From assembly GCF_042653205.1 (NCBI RefSeq), contig NZ_JBHSHY010000009.1:94004-158003 (forward strand): 64,000 bases of DNA, read 5' to 3'. The notes under the pieces were generated by a model. The model did no database searches, was not told the DNA's origin, and saw nothing but the letters and a program-made list of their open reading frames with translations. The position numbers and the translations under genes are program-made. This document shows, in pieces, positions 16,917 to 24,741 of the stretch; positions within the stretch are counted from its first letter, which is position 1; each line of letters starts with the position of its first letter. This stretch comes from Paenibacillus_Z sp042653205 (GTDB taxonomy: Bacteria; Bacillota; Bacilli; Paenibacillales; Paenibacillaceae).

Positions 16917-18438
16917 GATGTCCGCGACCTCCTTTGCTTGTATTTCGTTCCTGCACGATCCGCTCCATGCGGCTCTTCATCGCTGGATCCATCTCCTGCA
17001 GACCGCGGCGGATTTCTTCCTCCATCGTCTTCCACTGCTGGCGGAACGACCGCTTCGCCAGGCTCGGCGCGACCCGGTACGTGTTCCAGCCCTTCAGCGG
17101 CCCGGCTTTCGTCCGGATCCCGCCGTCCTTCACGACGAACCGCTGGCCGAGCTGACCAAGCTTCAGCGCCGCGCCGTAGCGCTTCGCGTTCGAGACGACG
17201 GCGGCGAAGCCTTTCATCCCGAGCGCCTCGAGCTTGTCGCCCCGGCCGGCCTCGAGCTTGCGGCGGCGCAGGTAGATCAGCATCTCGTGCAGCGGTATCT
17301 TCACCGGGCATGCCTCGTAGCAGGCGCCGCACAGGCTCGACGCGTTCGCGATGTCGTCCCACTCGGCGACGTTCTTCTGCAGCGCGGGGGTCAGCACCGC
17401 GCCGATCGGGCCGCTGTACGTGCCGCCGTACGCATGGCCGCCGATGTGCCGGTAGACCGGGCAAGCGTTCAGGCAGGCGCCGCACCGGATGCAGTTGAGC
17501 AGCTCCTGGAATTCGGGATCGCCGAGCTGCAGCGAACGGCCGTTGTCGACGATGATGATGTGCATCTCCTCCGGCCCGTCGGCGTCGGCCTCGCGGCGCG
17601 GGCCGGTAATGCCGGACATGTACACCGTCAGCTTCTGGCCGGTGGCCGAGCGCGGCAGCAGCGTCGCCATCACTTCGAGATCCGACCAGGACGGAATGAT
17701 GCGCTCCATGCCCATCAGGGTGATCTGCGTCTTCGGCACCGTCGACACCATCCGGGCGTTGCCTTCGTTCTCGAAGAGCACCATGGAGCCCGTCTCGGCG
17801 ATCGCGAAGTTACAGCCCGTCATGCCGATGTCCGCTTCGAGGAACTTCTCCCGCAGCTTGCGGCGCACGAAGCCGGCCAGCACCTGCGTGTCCGGCGCCA
17901 GCGTCTCGCCCGCATCGGCCGACAGCAGCTCCGCGATCTGATAGCGGTTCTTGTGAATCGCCGGAATGATGATATGCGACGGCGTCTCGCCCGCCAGCTG
18001 GATGATGTATTCGCCGAGATCCGTCTCGATCGCCTCGACGCCGATCTCCTCCAGCGCGTGGTTGAGGTGCAGCTCCTCAGTCACCATCGACTTCGACTTC
18101 ACGACCGACTTCGCCTCCGCGTGCTTGGCGATATCGAGCGAGATGCGGACCGCCTCGGCCGCGGTATCGGCGAAATGCACGTGCACGCCGTTCGCCCGCG
18201 CGTTGTCCGCGAACAGGTTGAGGTAATAATCGAGATGCGCGATCGTATGCAGCCGGATCTGCCGGCCGCGCTCGCGCCATTCCTCCCAGTTGCCGTGCTC
18301 GGCCGCCGCGTTCTCCTTGCCGCTCCGCAGCCGCTCCGTCGTGAATTTGACCGCTTTCCGCAGAAAATCGTTGTTCAGCGCCAGCCCCGCGCGCTCCTTG
18401 ACAGTCCCGCCGCCCGCCTGCGTTCCCATGCCGCTCAT
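16909..18438 (-). CDS. lutB: Lactate utilization protein B, iron-sulfur subunit
   Basis: This 509-residue protein has an N-terminal LUD domain (about 60-310) and a ferredoxin-like region with two [4Fe-4S] motifs: CIRCGACLNACPVYRHIGG and CGACYEACPVKIPLHEM. A C-terminal helical tail of about 100 residues follows. It is slightly longer than B. subtilis LutB (about 479). The ATG at 18438 overlaps the lutA stop as ATGA, with GAAGGGG upstream. A longer open frame to 18534 lies inside lutA and is rejected. With LutA and LutC it oxidises L-lactate to pyruvate. Confidence 0.94.
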   Translation of the reverse strand: MSGMGTQAGGGTVKERAGLALNNDFLRKAVKFTTERLRSGKENAAAEHGNWEEWRERGRQIRLHTIAHLDYYLNLFADNARANGVHVHFADTAAEAVRISLDIAKHAEAKSVVKSKSMVTEELHLNHALEEIGVEAIETDLGEYIIQLAGETPSHIIIPAIHKNRYQIAELLSADAGETLAPDTQVLAGFVRRKLREKFLEADIGMTGCNFAIAETGSMVLFENEGNARMVSTVPKTQITLMGMERIIPSWSDLEVMATLLPRSATGQKLTVYMSGITGPRREADADGPEEMHIIIVDNGRSLQLGDPEFQELLNCIRCGACLNACPVYRHIGGHAYGGTYSGPIGAVLTPALQKNVAEWDDIANASSLCGACYEACPVKIPLHEMLIYLRRRKLEAGRGDKLEALGMKGFAAVVSNAKRYGAALKLGQLGQRFVVKDGGIRTKAGPLKGWNTYRVAPSLAKRSFRQQWKTMEEEIRRGLQEMDPAMKSRMERIVQERNTSKGGRGHHG

Positions 18439-19163
18439 GCGCCCTTCACCCCTTCGTACAGCAGTTCGGCCAGATGCATGACGCGCACCGGCTTGTCGCG
18501 GTACCGCAAATTGCCCGCGATGTTCATGAGGCACGCCATGTCGAGCCCGACGAGCACCTCGGCTTCCGTCTCCAGCACGTGATCGGTCTTCTCCGTCACC
18601 ATCGCGCCCGAAATATCGGACATTTTGATCGCGAACGTGCCCCCGAAGCCGCAGCAGTCGTTCGCGAAGGGCAGCGGCACGAGCTCGAGCCCGTTCACCC
18701 GCTCCATCAGAAGCAGCGGCTCCTCCTTCACGCCGAGCAGGCGGCTGCCGTGGCAGGACGGATGGTACGTGACCTTGTGCGGAAAATGCGCCCCGACGTC
18801 CGTGACGCCGAGCACCTGCACGAGAAACTGCGTGAATTCGTAGGACTTCTCTTGCAGCTTAAGCGCTTTCTCCAGCATGACGGGATCGTGCTCGAACAGC
18901 TTCGGATAATGATGGATCATGCCGGTACAGGAGCCCGAAGGAGAAATGACGAAATCGGCGTCCTCGAACGCGGCGATGATCGTCTGCGCGGCCTCGCGCG
19001 CTTCCTTCCAATAGCCGCTGTTGAACGCCGGCTGCCCGCAGCATGTCTGCACGGCCGGAAATTCGAGCGTGACGCCGTATTTGGCCAGCAGCCGCACCAT
19101 GGCTTCCCCGACGCGCGGGTACAGCGCATCGCTCAAGCACGTTATGAATAATGACACTTTCAC
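18435..19163 (-). CDS. lutA: Lactate utilization protein A, heterodisulfide-reductase-like subunit
   Basis: This 242-residue protein has the two CCG-type cysteine-rich domains: TCCGQPAFNSG in the first half and DCCGFGGTFAIKM in the second, typical of LutA/GlcF/HdrB proteins that hold an unusual Fe-S cluster. The GTG start at 19163 gives MKVSLFITCL, which matches the start of B. subtilis LutA (MKVSLFVTCL). A GTG four codons earlier is the alternative. It is the first gene of lutA-lutB-lutC-regulator, behind a good promoter at 19201-19230. Confidence 0.94.
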   Translation of the reverse strand: MKVSLFITCLSDALYPRVGEAMVRLLAKYGVTLEFPAVQTCCGQPAFNSGYWKEAREAAQTIIAAFEDADFVISPSGSCTGMIHHYPKLFEHDPVMLEKALKLQEKSYEFTQFLVQVLGVTDVGAHFPHKVTYHPSCHGSRLLGVKEEPLLLMERVNGLELVPLPFANDCCGFGGTFAIKMSDISGAMVTEKTDHVLETEAEVLVGLDMACLMNIAGNLRYRDKPVRVMHLAELLYEGVKGA

Positions 19164-19200
19164 CTCAGCCGGCACCTCGTTTCGATGGTCTATGACGATT

Positions 19201-19230
19201 ATTTTATCAGGTTATCAGACAACTTGACAA
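19201..19230 (-). promoter_or_regulatory. lutA promoter with palindromic operator
   Basis: On the minus strand, TTGTCA (19225-19230) and TAAAAT (19201-19206) are 18 bases apart. The spacer holds the 13-bp near-palindrome GTTGTCTGATAAC (19211-19223, one mismatched pair). A FadR/GntR repressor such as the lutR product encoded downstream is the obvious candidate to bind it. Confidence 0.65.
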
Positions 19231-19315
19231 TAGAAAATGCGGTCCGCAAGCGCCTATTTTTCGCCTTCCTTGCGGCCGCATCGTTGGTACAACCTGTCCT
19301 TGCCGGAAACTTCGC

Positions 19316-20209
19316 TTAGGGGTACGCCGCGGCATCCCGCCCCATCAAAGGCGAACGCACCAGCAATTTGTTGACGATCCAGCCGTCGTCCCGCGTGCCT
19401 TCCGCCAGATGGCGGCAGGCAAGCTCGATGAGTCCCGCCCACCACATCGGCGTGAGCAGCTCCCACTCCTCGGGCTCGAGCGGCGACACCTCGTCGTACC
19501 CGTATACGACCTCGTCGTACCGTCCGCGCCACGACAAGGCGAAATCGCCGACCCGGTGATCCCAGTGCGCAAGCTCGAAATCCAGAATCCCCGTCAGCTT
19601 GCCGTCTTGGAAACGCAAATTCCACGGCGTGAAGTCGCCGTGCACGACGATGCCCGGGCGGGCCCGAAGCCGCAGCCCAGCCGCGCGGTCGCGCGCACGC
19701 TCGAGATGCCAGCGCACTATCCGGACTTCCTCCGGACGGTTGCGCTCCTGCTCCGCCAGCACGCGGTCCAGCGTCTCGTCGCCGAGAATCTCCTCGCATC
19801 GCCGCCAGCCGGCGCGCTGCCCGATGCCGTCAAGCTTGGCAAGATCGGCATGAAGCCGGGCCAGCAGCCGCCCCCGCTCCCGCCGTTCCGCATCGCCGCC
19901 ATCCCCGGCCGGCGGATCTCCGGGCAGGAAGGGATGCAGGCTCCACGTCTCCCCCTGCACCTCGAGCGGTCCTGCGACGACGGGCGCGACCGGCCAGCCG
20001 AGCGCGGCGACCCTTGCCAGCAGACGCACTTCATAGTCGATAGCCTCCCGCGCGGTCGCCGATGACCAGCGGCGCAGCACCAGCCGTTCGTGTCCCGACG
20101 CCACCTGCCAGTGAACGTTCAGCCGCCCGCCCAGCGGCACGGCCGACTGGACGTTGAACCGCTCCAGCACCTCTTGGCCGGGCATACCCGTTTCAGACGC
20201 TTGATCCAT
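19316..20209 (-). CDS. Phosphotransferase-family (APH-like) small-molecule kinase
   Basis: This 297-residue protein has the protein-kinase-like fold of aminoglycoside/choline/homoserine kinases. The catalytic loop VVHGDFTPWNLRF is near residue 190 and the metal-binding LDFELAHWD near residue 207. The N-lobe has HWQVASGHERLVLRRW. Sequence does not give the substrate, and chromosomal members are usually metabolic rather than resistance enzymes. I chose ATG at 20209 because GGAGGAAG is just upstream; a longer frame to 20248 has none. It stands between the lut and rha operons on the same strand, and is not obviously part of either. Confidence 0.85.
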   Translation of the reverse strand: MDQASETGMPGQEVLERFNVQSAVPLGGRLNVHWQVASGHERLVLRRWSSATAREAIDYEVRLLARVAALGWPVAPVVAGPLEVQGETWSLHPFLPGDPPAGDGGDAERRERGRLLARLHADLAKLDGIGQRAGWRRCEEILGDETLDRVLAEQERNRPEEVRIVRWHLERARDRAAGLRLRARPGIVVHGDFTPWNLRFQDGKLTGILDFELAHWDHRVGDFALSWRGRYDEVVYGYDEVSPLEPEEWELLTPMWWAGLIELACRHLAEGTRDDGWIVNKLLVRSPLMGRDAAAYP

Positions 20210-20491
20210 CAACTTCCTCCTCTCGCCCACGGCTTCCGGATTCTGCAAGTCTCATGCTAAACCTAAAGTTCGACTCCTAAGCCGCTAATCCTTCCGCTTG
20301 CCGGCAAGAACGTCCGGCCGCTTCGCCGAACGGCCGCGCGGCGTTAACGAACAAAGCAGCCGATCGCGGCGATCGGCTGCTCCGTGTTGGCTTACTCATG
20401 GTATAGGACGCTTCGTATGGTTGGGCGGTTACGGCCGCCGAGCGGCTTCTCCCGCTCCCGGCCCGTCTCCCGCCCCGCGGACGCCGGCCGC
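20210..20491. other. Intergenic region between the kinase gene and the rha operon
   Basis: Apart from the terminator at 20356-20380 and the kinase ribosome binding site I see no gene or conserved site here. Confidence 0.5.
20356..20380 (-). terminator. Terminator of the rhamnose operon
   Basis: GCAGCCGATCG (20356-20366) pairs perfectly with CGATCGGCTGC (20370-20380). On the minus strand TTTGTTCG follows. It lies 110 bases after the DeoR regulator stop. Confidence 0.7.
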
Positions 20492-21262
20492 TCACACGAT
20501 GCGGACCGCGATCGACCGCTCCGCCAGCGAGGCGAGCGTCTCCGGGGAGACTCGCTTGTCCGTGACGATCGCGTCCACGTCGCCGAGCTCCGCGACCTGC
20601 GTGAACGCCTGCACGCCGAATTTGCTGGCATCGGCGAGCAGGACGACTTCGTCGGCCATGCCGAGCATCTTTTGCTTAATGCGCGCCTGCAGCTCGTTGG
20701 CCTCGCTGATCCCGCGCTCCAAGTGCACGCCCTTGCAGGAGAAGAACGCCTTGTCGACATGGTAGGCGTCGAGCGAGCGCTCCGCCAGCGGGCCGACGTA
20801 GGAGAGCGAGCGCTGCGCCAGCAGGCCGCCCGTCGAGATGACCTCGATGCGCTCCTTGCTGCTCAGCTCCACCGCGACCTTGATGGAATTGGTGAGCACC
20901 GTCAGCGACATATCCGGCAGATACGACGCCATGTACCAGGCGGTCGAGCTGGCGTCGAGCAGCAGCCGGTCGTTCGGACGGACCAGCTTCACCGCCTCCT
21001 CGGCGATGCGCCGCTTCTCCTCCGCGTGCGCGATCTCGCGCTCTGCGTACGGAATTTCCGGCTGCTGCTGCTGCGGCAGGTCCTTCACGCTGACCGCGCC
21101 GCCATGAGAACGGCGAAGCCGGCCGGCCTGCTCCAGCCGGTCCAGGTCGCGGCGGATCGTCTCCTCCGTCACCTGGCACAGCTCGCTCAGCTCCGTCACC
21201 CGGATGCTGCCCCGTTCATTCACCAGCCCAACGATCATCTCATAGCGTTCCGCAACCAGCAT
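20492..21262 (-). CDS. rhaR: DeoR-family regulator of rhamnose catabolism (RhaR-like)
   Basis: This 256-residue protein has an N-terminal DeoR winged helix (about 5-58; RVTELSELCQVTEETIRRDL) and a C-terminal DeoRC sensor domain (about 75-240) of the ribose-phosphate isomerase-like fold, which in this family binds a phosphorylated sugar. In B. subtilis the DeoR-type RhaR represses the rhaEW operon and responds to rhamnulose-1-phosphate. Location as the last gene of the rha operon supports the same job. The ATG at 21262 follows GGGAGAG by 7 bases; an ATG 18 bases earlier lacks support. The probable operator is the inverted repeat at 26865-26904. Confidence 0.87.
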   Translation of the reverse strand: MLVAERYEMIVGLVNERGSIRVTELSELCQVTEETIRRDLDRLEQAGRLRRSHGGAVSVKDLPQQQQPEIPYAEREIAHAEEKRRIAEEAVKLVRPNDRLLLDASSTAWYMASYLPDMSLTVLTNSIKVAVELSSKERIEVISTGGLLAQRSLSYVGPLAERSLDAYHVDKAFFSCKGVHLERGISEANELQARIKQKMLGMADEVVLLADASKFGVQAFTQVAELGDVDAIVTDKRVSPETLASLAERSIAVRIV

Positions 21263-21344
21263 TGTCGATCTCTCCCGCATCTAACGAAATAGTAATGATA
21301 TAAAACGGATATAAAGCGCTTGGCGCGAAGCCCGCGCCAAGCCG

Positions 21345-22817
21345 TTACGCCAAGCCCGCCAGCGCGCGGAACCGGCCGTACGCCTCGTCCCAGGCCGCGC
21401 CGTCCCGCGGCTCGTACGCCGTCACCGGGAATGAGTCGCGGATGACCCTGCGCGCTTCCCAGATGTCCGCGAACTCGCCCTGCGCGATCCATTGGACCGC
21501 GAGGTTGCCGAGCGCGCTGCCCTCGACAGGACCGGCCCATACCGGCTTGCCGATCGCGTTCGCCGACCATTGGCACAGCAGCGCGTTCTGAATGCCGCCG
21601 CCGACCATGTGGAGGCCGCCGAACCGCTTGTTCGAGAGCCGCTCCGTTAATTCAAGCACATAACGGTATTTGAGCGCAAGGCTTTCGAGGATGCAGCGGA
21701 CGATCCCGCCGGGCGTTCCCGGCGCCTTCTGACCCGTATCCGCGCAGTAGCGCGCGATGCGCGCCGGCATGTCGCCGGGGTGCAGGAACGCCGGATCGTC
21801 GGGATCGATGAACGCGCCGAACGCCGGCGCCTGCTCCGCCAGCCGCACCAGCTCGGGGAAGCCGAGCGTCAGGCCCGCCTTCTCCCACGTCCGGCGGCTC
21901 TCCTGCAGGATCCACAGCCCCATGATGTTCTTCAGCAGGCGGAACGTCCCGTTCACGCCGCCTTCGTTGGTGAAATTCAGCTCCCGGGCCAGCTCGCCCA
22001 TGACCGGGCGGTCGACCTCGGTGCCAATGAGCGACCACGTGCCGCAGCTGAGGTAGGCAAAATCTCGCTCCAGCGCCGGCACCGCCGCGACGGCGGAGCC
22101 GGTGTCGTGCTCCGCGACCGCGTAGACCGGCACCGCGCCTACGCCGAGCTCCTCCCGCAGCGAGCCGCGAACCGCCCCGACCCGCGTGCCCGGCTGCACG
22201 ACCGGACCGAACAGCGCCGGCGATACGCCGATTTCCGCGATCAGCTCTCCGTCCCAGCCGCCGAGCAGCGGATTGTACAGCTGCGTCGTCGTCGCATTCG
22301 AGAATTCGCTATGCATCTCGCCCGTGAGGAAGTAGCGCAGCAGGTCCGGAATCATCAGCAGCCGCTTCGCCTGCTCCAGCAGCGGGGAATCCGCCTCCTT
22401 CAAGGCCGCGAGCTGATAGATAGTATTGAACGGCAGGAACTGAATGCCGCTCCGGCCGAAGATCCGCTCGGGCGTCAGCCGCGCCATTGTCCGCTCCATG
22501 ACGCCGTCGGTATGGCGGTCGCGGTAATGGTACGGATTGCCGAGCAGCTCGCCGTTCCGGCCGATCAGGCCGAAGTCGACGGCCCACGAGTCGATGCCCA
22601 GGCTGACCGGCTCCTCGCCGGCATGCTTCGCCTTCAGCAGCCCCTGCTTGATGTCGTGGAACAAGCGGAGGATGTCCCACTGCAGGCGGTCGCCCACCGC
22701 GACGGGATCGTTGCCGAAGCGGTGAATCTCCTCCACCTCGATGAGGCGGTCGTTCAATCGGCCGAGCAGCGCCCTGCCGCTGCTCGCGCCGAGATCGTAT
22801 GCCAGTATGCTCGGCAA
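21345..22817 (-). CDS. rhaB: L-rhamnulokinase
   Basis: This 490-residue FGGY-family sugar kinase phosphorylates L-rhamnulose to rhamnulose-1-phosphate. The N-terminal phosphate-1 loop is LAYDLGASSGRALLGRL; a second conserved region LGIDSWAVDFGLIGRNGELL is typical of rhamnulokinases; HMVGGGIQNALLCQWSANAI near the C-terminus is the FGGY adenosine-binding region. The start is a TTG with GGAGGG 7 bases upstream. It lies between rhaA (110 bases upstream, with a strong hairpin in the gap) and the regulator gene 82 bases downstream. Confidence 0.95.
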   Translation of the reverse strand: MPSILAYDLGASSGRALLGRLNDRLIEVEEIHRFGNDPVAVGDRLQWDILRLFHDIKQGLLKAKHAGEEPVSLGIDSWAVDFGLIGRNGELLGNPYHYRDRHTDGVMERTMARLTPERIFGRSGIQFLPFNTIYQLAALKEADSPLLEQAKRLLMIPDLLRYFLTGEMHSEFSNATTTQLYNPLLGGWDGELIAEIGVSPALFGPVVQPGTRVGAVRGSLREELGVGAVPVYAVAEHDTGSAVAAVPALERDFAYLSCGTWSLIGTEVDRPVMGELARELNFTNEGGVNGTFRLLKNIMGLWILQESRRTWEKAGLTLGFPELVRLAEQAPAFGAFIDPDDPAFLHPGDMPARIARYCADTGQKAPGTPGGIVRCILESLALKYRYVLELTERLSNKRFGGLHMVGGGIQNALLCQWSANAIGKPVWAGPVEGSALGNLAVQWIAQGEFADIWEARRVIRDSFPVTAYEPRDGAAWDEAYGRFRALAGLA

Positions 22818-22839
22818 GCGGCAACCCTCCCGATGTCGT

Positions 22840-22867
22840 GCCGAAGAGGGCCGCGGCCCTCTTCGGC
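22840..22867. repeat. Hairpin between rhaA and rhaB
   Basis: GCCGAAGAGGGCC (22840-22852) and GGCCCTCTTCGGC (22855-22867) form a perfect 13-bp stem with a 2-base centre. No T-run follows; the rhaB ribosome binding site comes next. It may be an mRNA end-protecting or processing hairpin inside the operon. Confidence 0.65.
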
Positions 22868-22927
22868 GAACTCGCTTCTTCTAAATTGGCGATCGTTATC
22901 GCATTTGCTGAAGCCGATCGTGCCCGA

Positions 22928-24211
22928 TTAGTTGTTCGCGACGGCCGCCTGCGCGCCGCGCTTCAGCAGCACGTCCTTCTCGTACGCCTTGACCTCGGCG
23001 AGCCACGCTTCGCGCACGGGCACGCCCTGCTGCGCGCAGTAGTAGTCCCATACCGCGCCGAACGGATACGACTTGAACTCCTCCTGCAGCGCGAGGCGCG
23101 TCGTGAAGTCGAACTCGTTCTCCGCCTGGCGGAGCGCCTCGACGGGATCCAGGAAGCCGCGGAGCAGCGCCTTGATCGTGTTGCGCGTGCCGATGACCCA
23201 CGCCGCCACGCGGTTGATGCTGGCGTCGAAGAAATCGAGGCCGATATGCGTCTTGCCTAGCAGATCGCCGCGGACGAGCTCGCGCCCGATCTCGATCAGC
23301 TCGTCGTCGAACGTCACGACGTGGTCGCTGTCCCAGCGCATCGGACGGCTGACGTGCAGCAGGATGCCGTCCGCGAAGAGCGACAGCGCGGACAGCTTGT
23401 TCGAGATAACCTCCGTCGGATGGAAATGGCCGGCGTCGAGGCAGATCAGCTTGTTGTTGGCGATGCCGTAGCCCATGTAGAATTCATGCGAGCCGACGAC
23501 GTACGCCTCGGAGCCGAGGCCGAACAGCTTGCTCTCGACGGCGTCGAGGTTATGCGCCGGGTTCAGCTCCTCCGCGAATACCTCGTCGAGCGCGTCCTTC
23601 AGCCGCGCGCGCGGCGCCAGGCGGTCGGCCGGCGCATCCTTGAAGCCGTCCGGGATCCACACGTTCGTCACGCAGGTTTGGCCGAGCTGCTCGCCGAAGT
23701 AGGCGCCGACCTTGCGGGCCGCCTTGCAGTGGTCGATCCAGAACCGGCGGATGTCCGGATCCGGATGGCTCAGCGTGAAGCCGTCGGCCGACTTCGGGTG
23801 CGAGAAGCAGGTCGGGTTGAAGTCGAGGCCCAGCCCCTGCTCCCTTGCCCAGTCGACCCAAGACTCGAAATGCTTCGGCTCGATCCGGTCGAGCTCCACC
23901 TTCTCGTCCGTATCCGCGTAAATCGCGTGCAGGCTGACCTTATGCTTGCCCGGAATTAGGGAAAACGCTTTCTCCAAATCGGCGCGAAGCTCCTCCGGCG
24001 TGCCTGCGGCCCCCGGGTAGTTGCCCGTGACAGAGATGCCGCCCGTAAGCGCTTGCGATTTGTTCAAGAAACCGCGGACGTCGTCGCCTTGCCAGCAGTG
24101 CATCGAGATCTTGATCCCGGCGAGCTTCTCGAGCGCCGCGTCGACGTCGATGCCGTGCTCCGCGTACAGCGCCTTGGCGGCTTCGTAATTCGCGATAATG
24201 CGTTGGTCCAT
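22928..24211 (-). CDS. rhaA: L-rhamnose isomerase
   Basis: This 427-residue enzyme isomerises L-rhamnose to L-rhamnulose, the first step of the pathway. Family features are ISMHCWQGDDVRGFL near the N-terminus, LDFNPTCFSHPKSADGFTLS (substrate loop), the metal-site regions LDAGHFHPTEVISNKLSAL and HVSRPMRWDSDHVV, and GLDFFDASINR. Length matches the RhaA family. AAGGAG lies 8 bases before the ATG at 24211; an ATG two codons earlier is possible. The ASRT-family gene ends 20 bases upstream. Confidence 0.96.
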   Translation of the reverse strand: MDQRIIANYEAAKALYAEHGIDVDAALEKLAGIKISMHCWQGDDVRGFLNKSQALTGGISVTGNYPGAAGTPEELRADLEKAFSLIPGKHKVSLHAIYADTDEKVELDRIEPKHFESWVDWAREQGLGLDFNPTCFSHPKSADGFTLSHPDPDIRRFWIDHCKAARKVGAYFGEQLGQTCVTNVWIPDGFKDAPADRLAPRARLKDALDEVFAEELNPAHNLDAVESKLFGLGSEAYVVGSHEFYMGYGIANNKLICLDAGHFHPTEVISNKLSALSLFADGILLHVSRPMRWDSDHVVTFDDELIEIGRELVRGDLLGKTHIGLDFFDASINRVAAWVIGTRNTIKALLRGFLDPVEALRQAENEFDFTTRLALQEEFKSYPFGAVWDYYCAQQGVPVREAWLAEVKAYEKDVLLKRGAQAAVANN

Positions 24212-24230
24212 GTTCATTGCTCCTTCGCTC

Positions 24231-24608
24231 TTATTTGATAGGATGAGCCATGACAGACATGAGCGCGTTGGCCGCCTGCGTGGCGTCCAGCCGGCTGTAC
24301 TGCACGATGACCGGAATGTCGCTCAGCACTTCGATCGCGTAAGGAACGCCCGGCGGAATGGACGCTCCTGTAGCCGAGAGGGTGGACGTGCGGATATGCT
24401 TCGTTCTTCGGCCGGGGACGACCGCCAGAATATTCTCGAGCGGTTCGCGGTCTTCAAAAAAGATCGTCAACCGCAGCAGCGCCTCCTCGGAGGAGCAGTT
24501 CAGCACGCAGATGGATTCGTGGCTCTCGTACGCGCTCCCCTCGGCGCTCGTCGGCGGAATAAAGCCGTCCGGGATGATCCAATGCTTCTCGCCTCTTGCT
24601 TGGTACAT
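24231..24608 (-). CDS. Sensory-rhodopsin-transducer-like (ASRT family) protein in the rhamnose operon
   Basis: This 125-residue soluble protein matches the Anabaena sensory rhodopsin transducer family along its full length: HWIIPDGFIPP near the start, then ESHESICVLN, FFEDREP, VPGRRTKHIR, and SDIPVIVQYSRLDATQAANA near the end. The family is a small beta-sandwich tetramer. Homologues outside cyanobacteria have no rhodopsin and were proposed to be small-molecule (probably sugar) binding domains. No rhodopsin gene is present here. It lies between rhaEW and rhaA, where B. subtilis-type operons carry other rha genes, and no rhaM-type mutarotase is encoded. A ligand-binding or mutarotase-like role is inference. 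Start ATG 24608; GAGAGGAAG upstream. Confidence 0.85.
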   Translation of the reverse strand: MYQARGEKHWIIPDGFIPPTSAEGSAYESHESICVLNCSSEEALLRLTIFFEDREPLENILAVVPGRRTKHIRTSTLSATGASIPPGVPYAIEVLSDIPVIVQYSRLDATQAANALMSVMAHPIK

Positions 24609-24658
24609 GCTCCGCACTTCCTCTCGTCATATGAAAATGGTCTTGAACGATTCCCGCC

Positions 24659-24687
24659 CGCGAAGCCGCCTGCATAGCGGCTTCGCG
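24659..24687. repeat. Hairpin between rhaEW and the ASRT gene
   Basis: CGCGAAGCCGC (24659-24669) and GCGGCTTCGCG (24677-24687) form a perfect 11-bp stem with a 7-base loop and no T-run. It is the second intra-operon hairpin of the rha unit. Confidence 0.65.
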
Positions 24688-24741
24688 CATGAATGCCGAG
24701 CGCGGGATCGCTTTTCGCGTGAACGACGTGCGCGGAATGGC

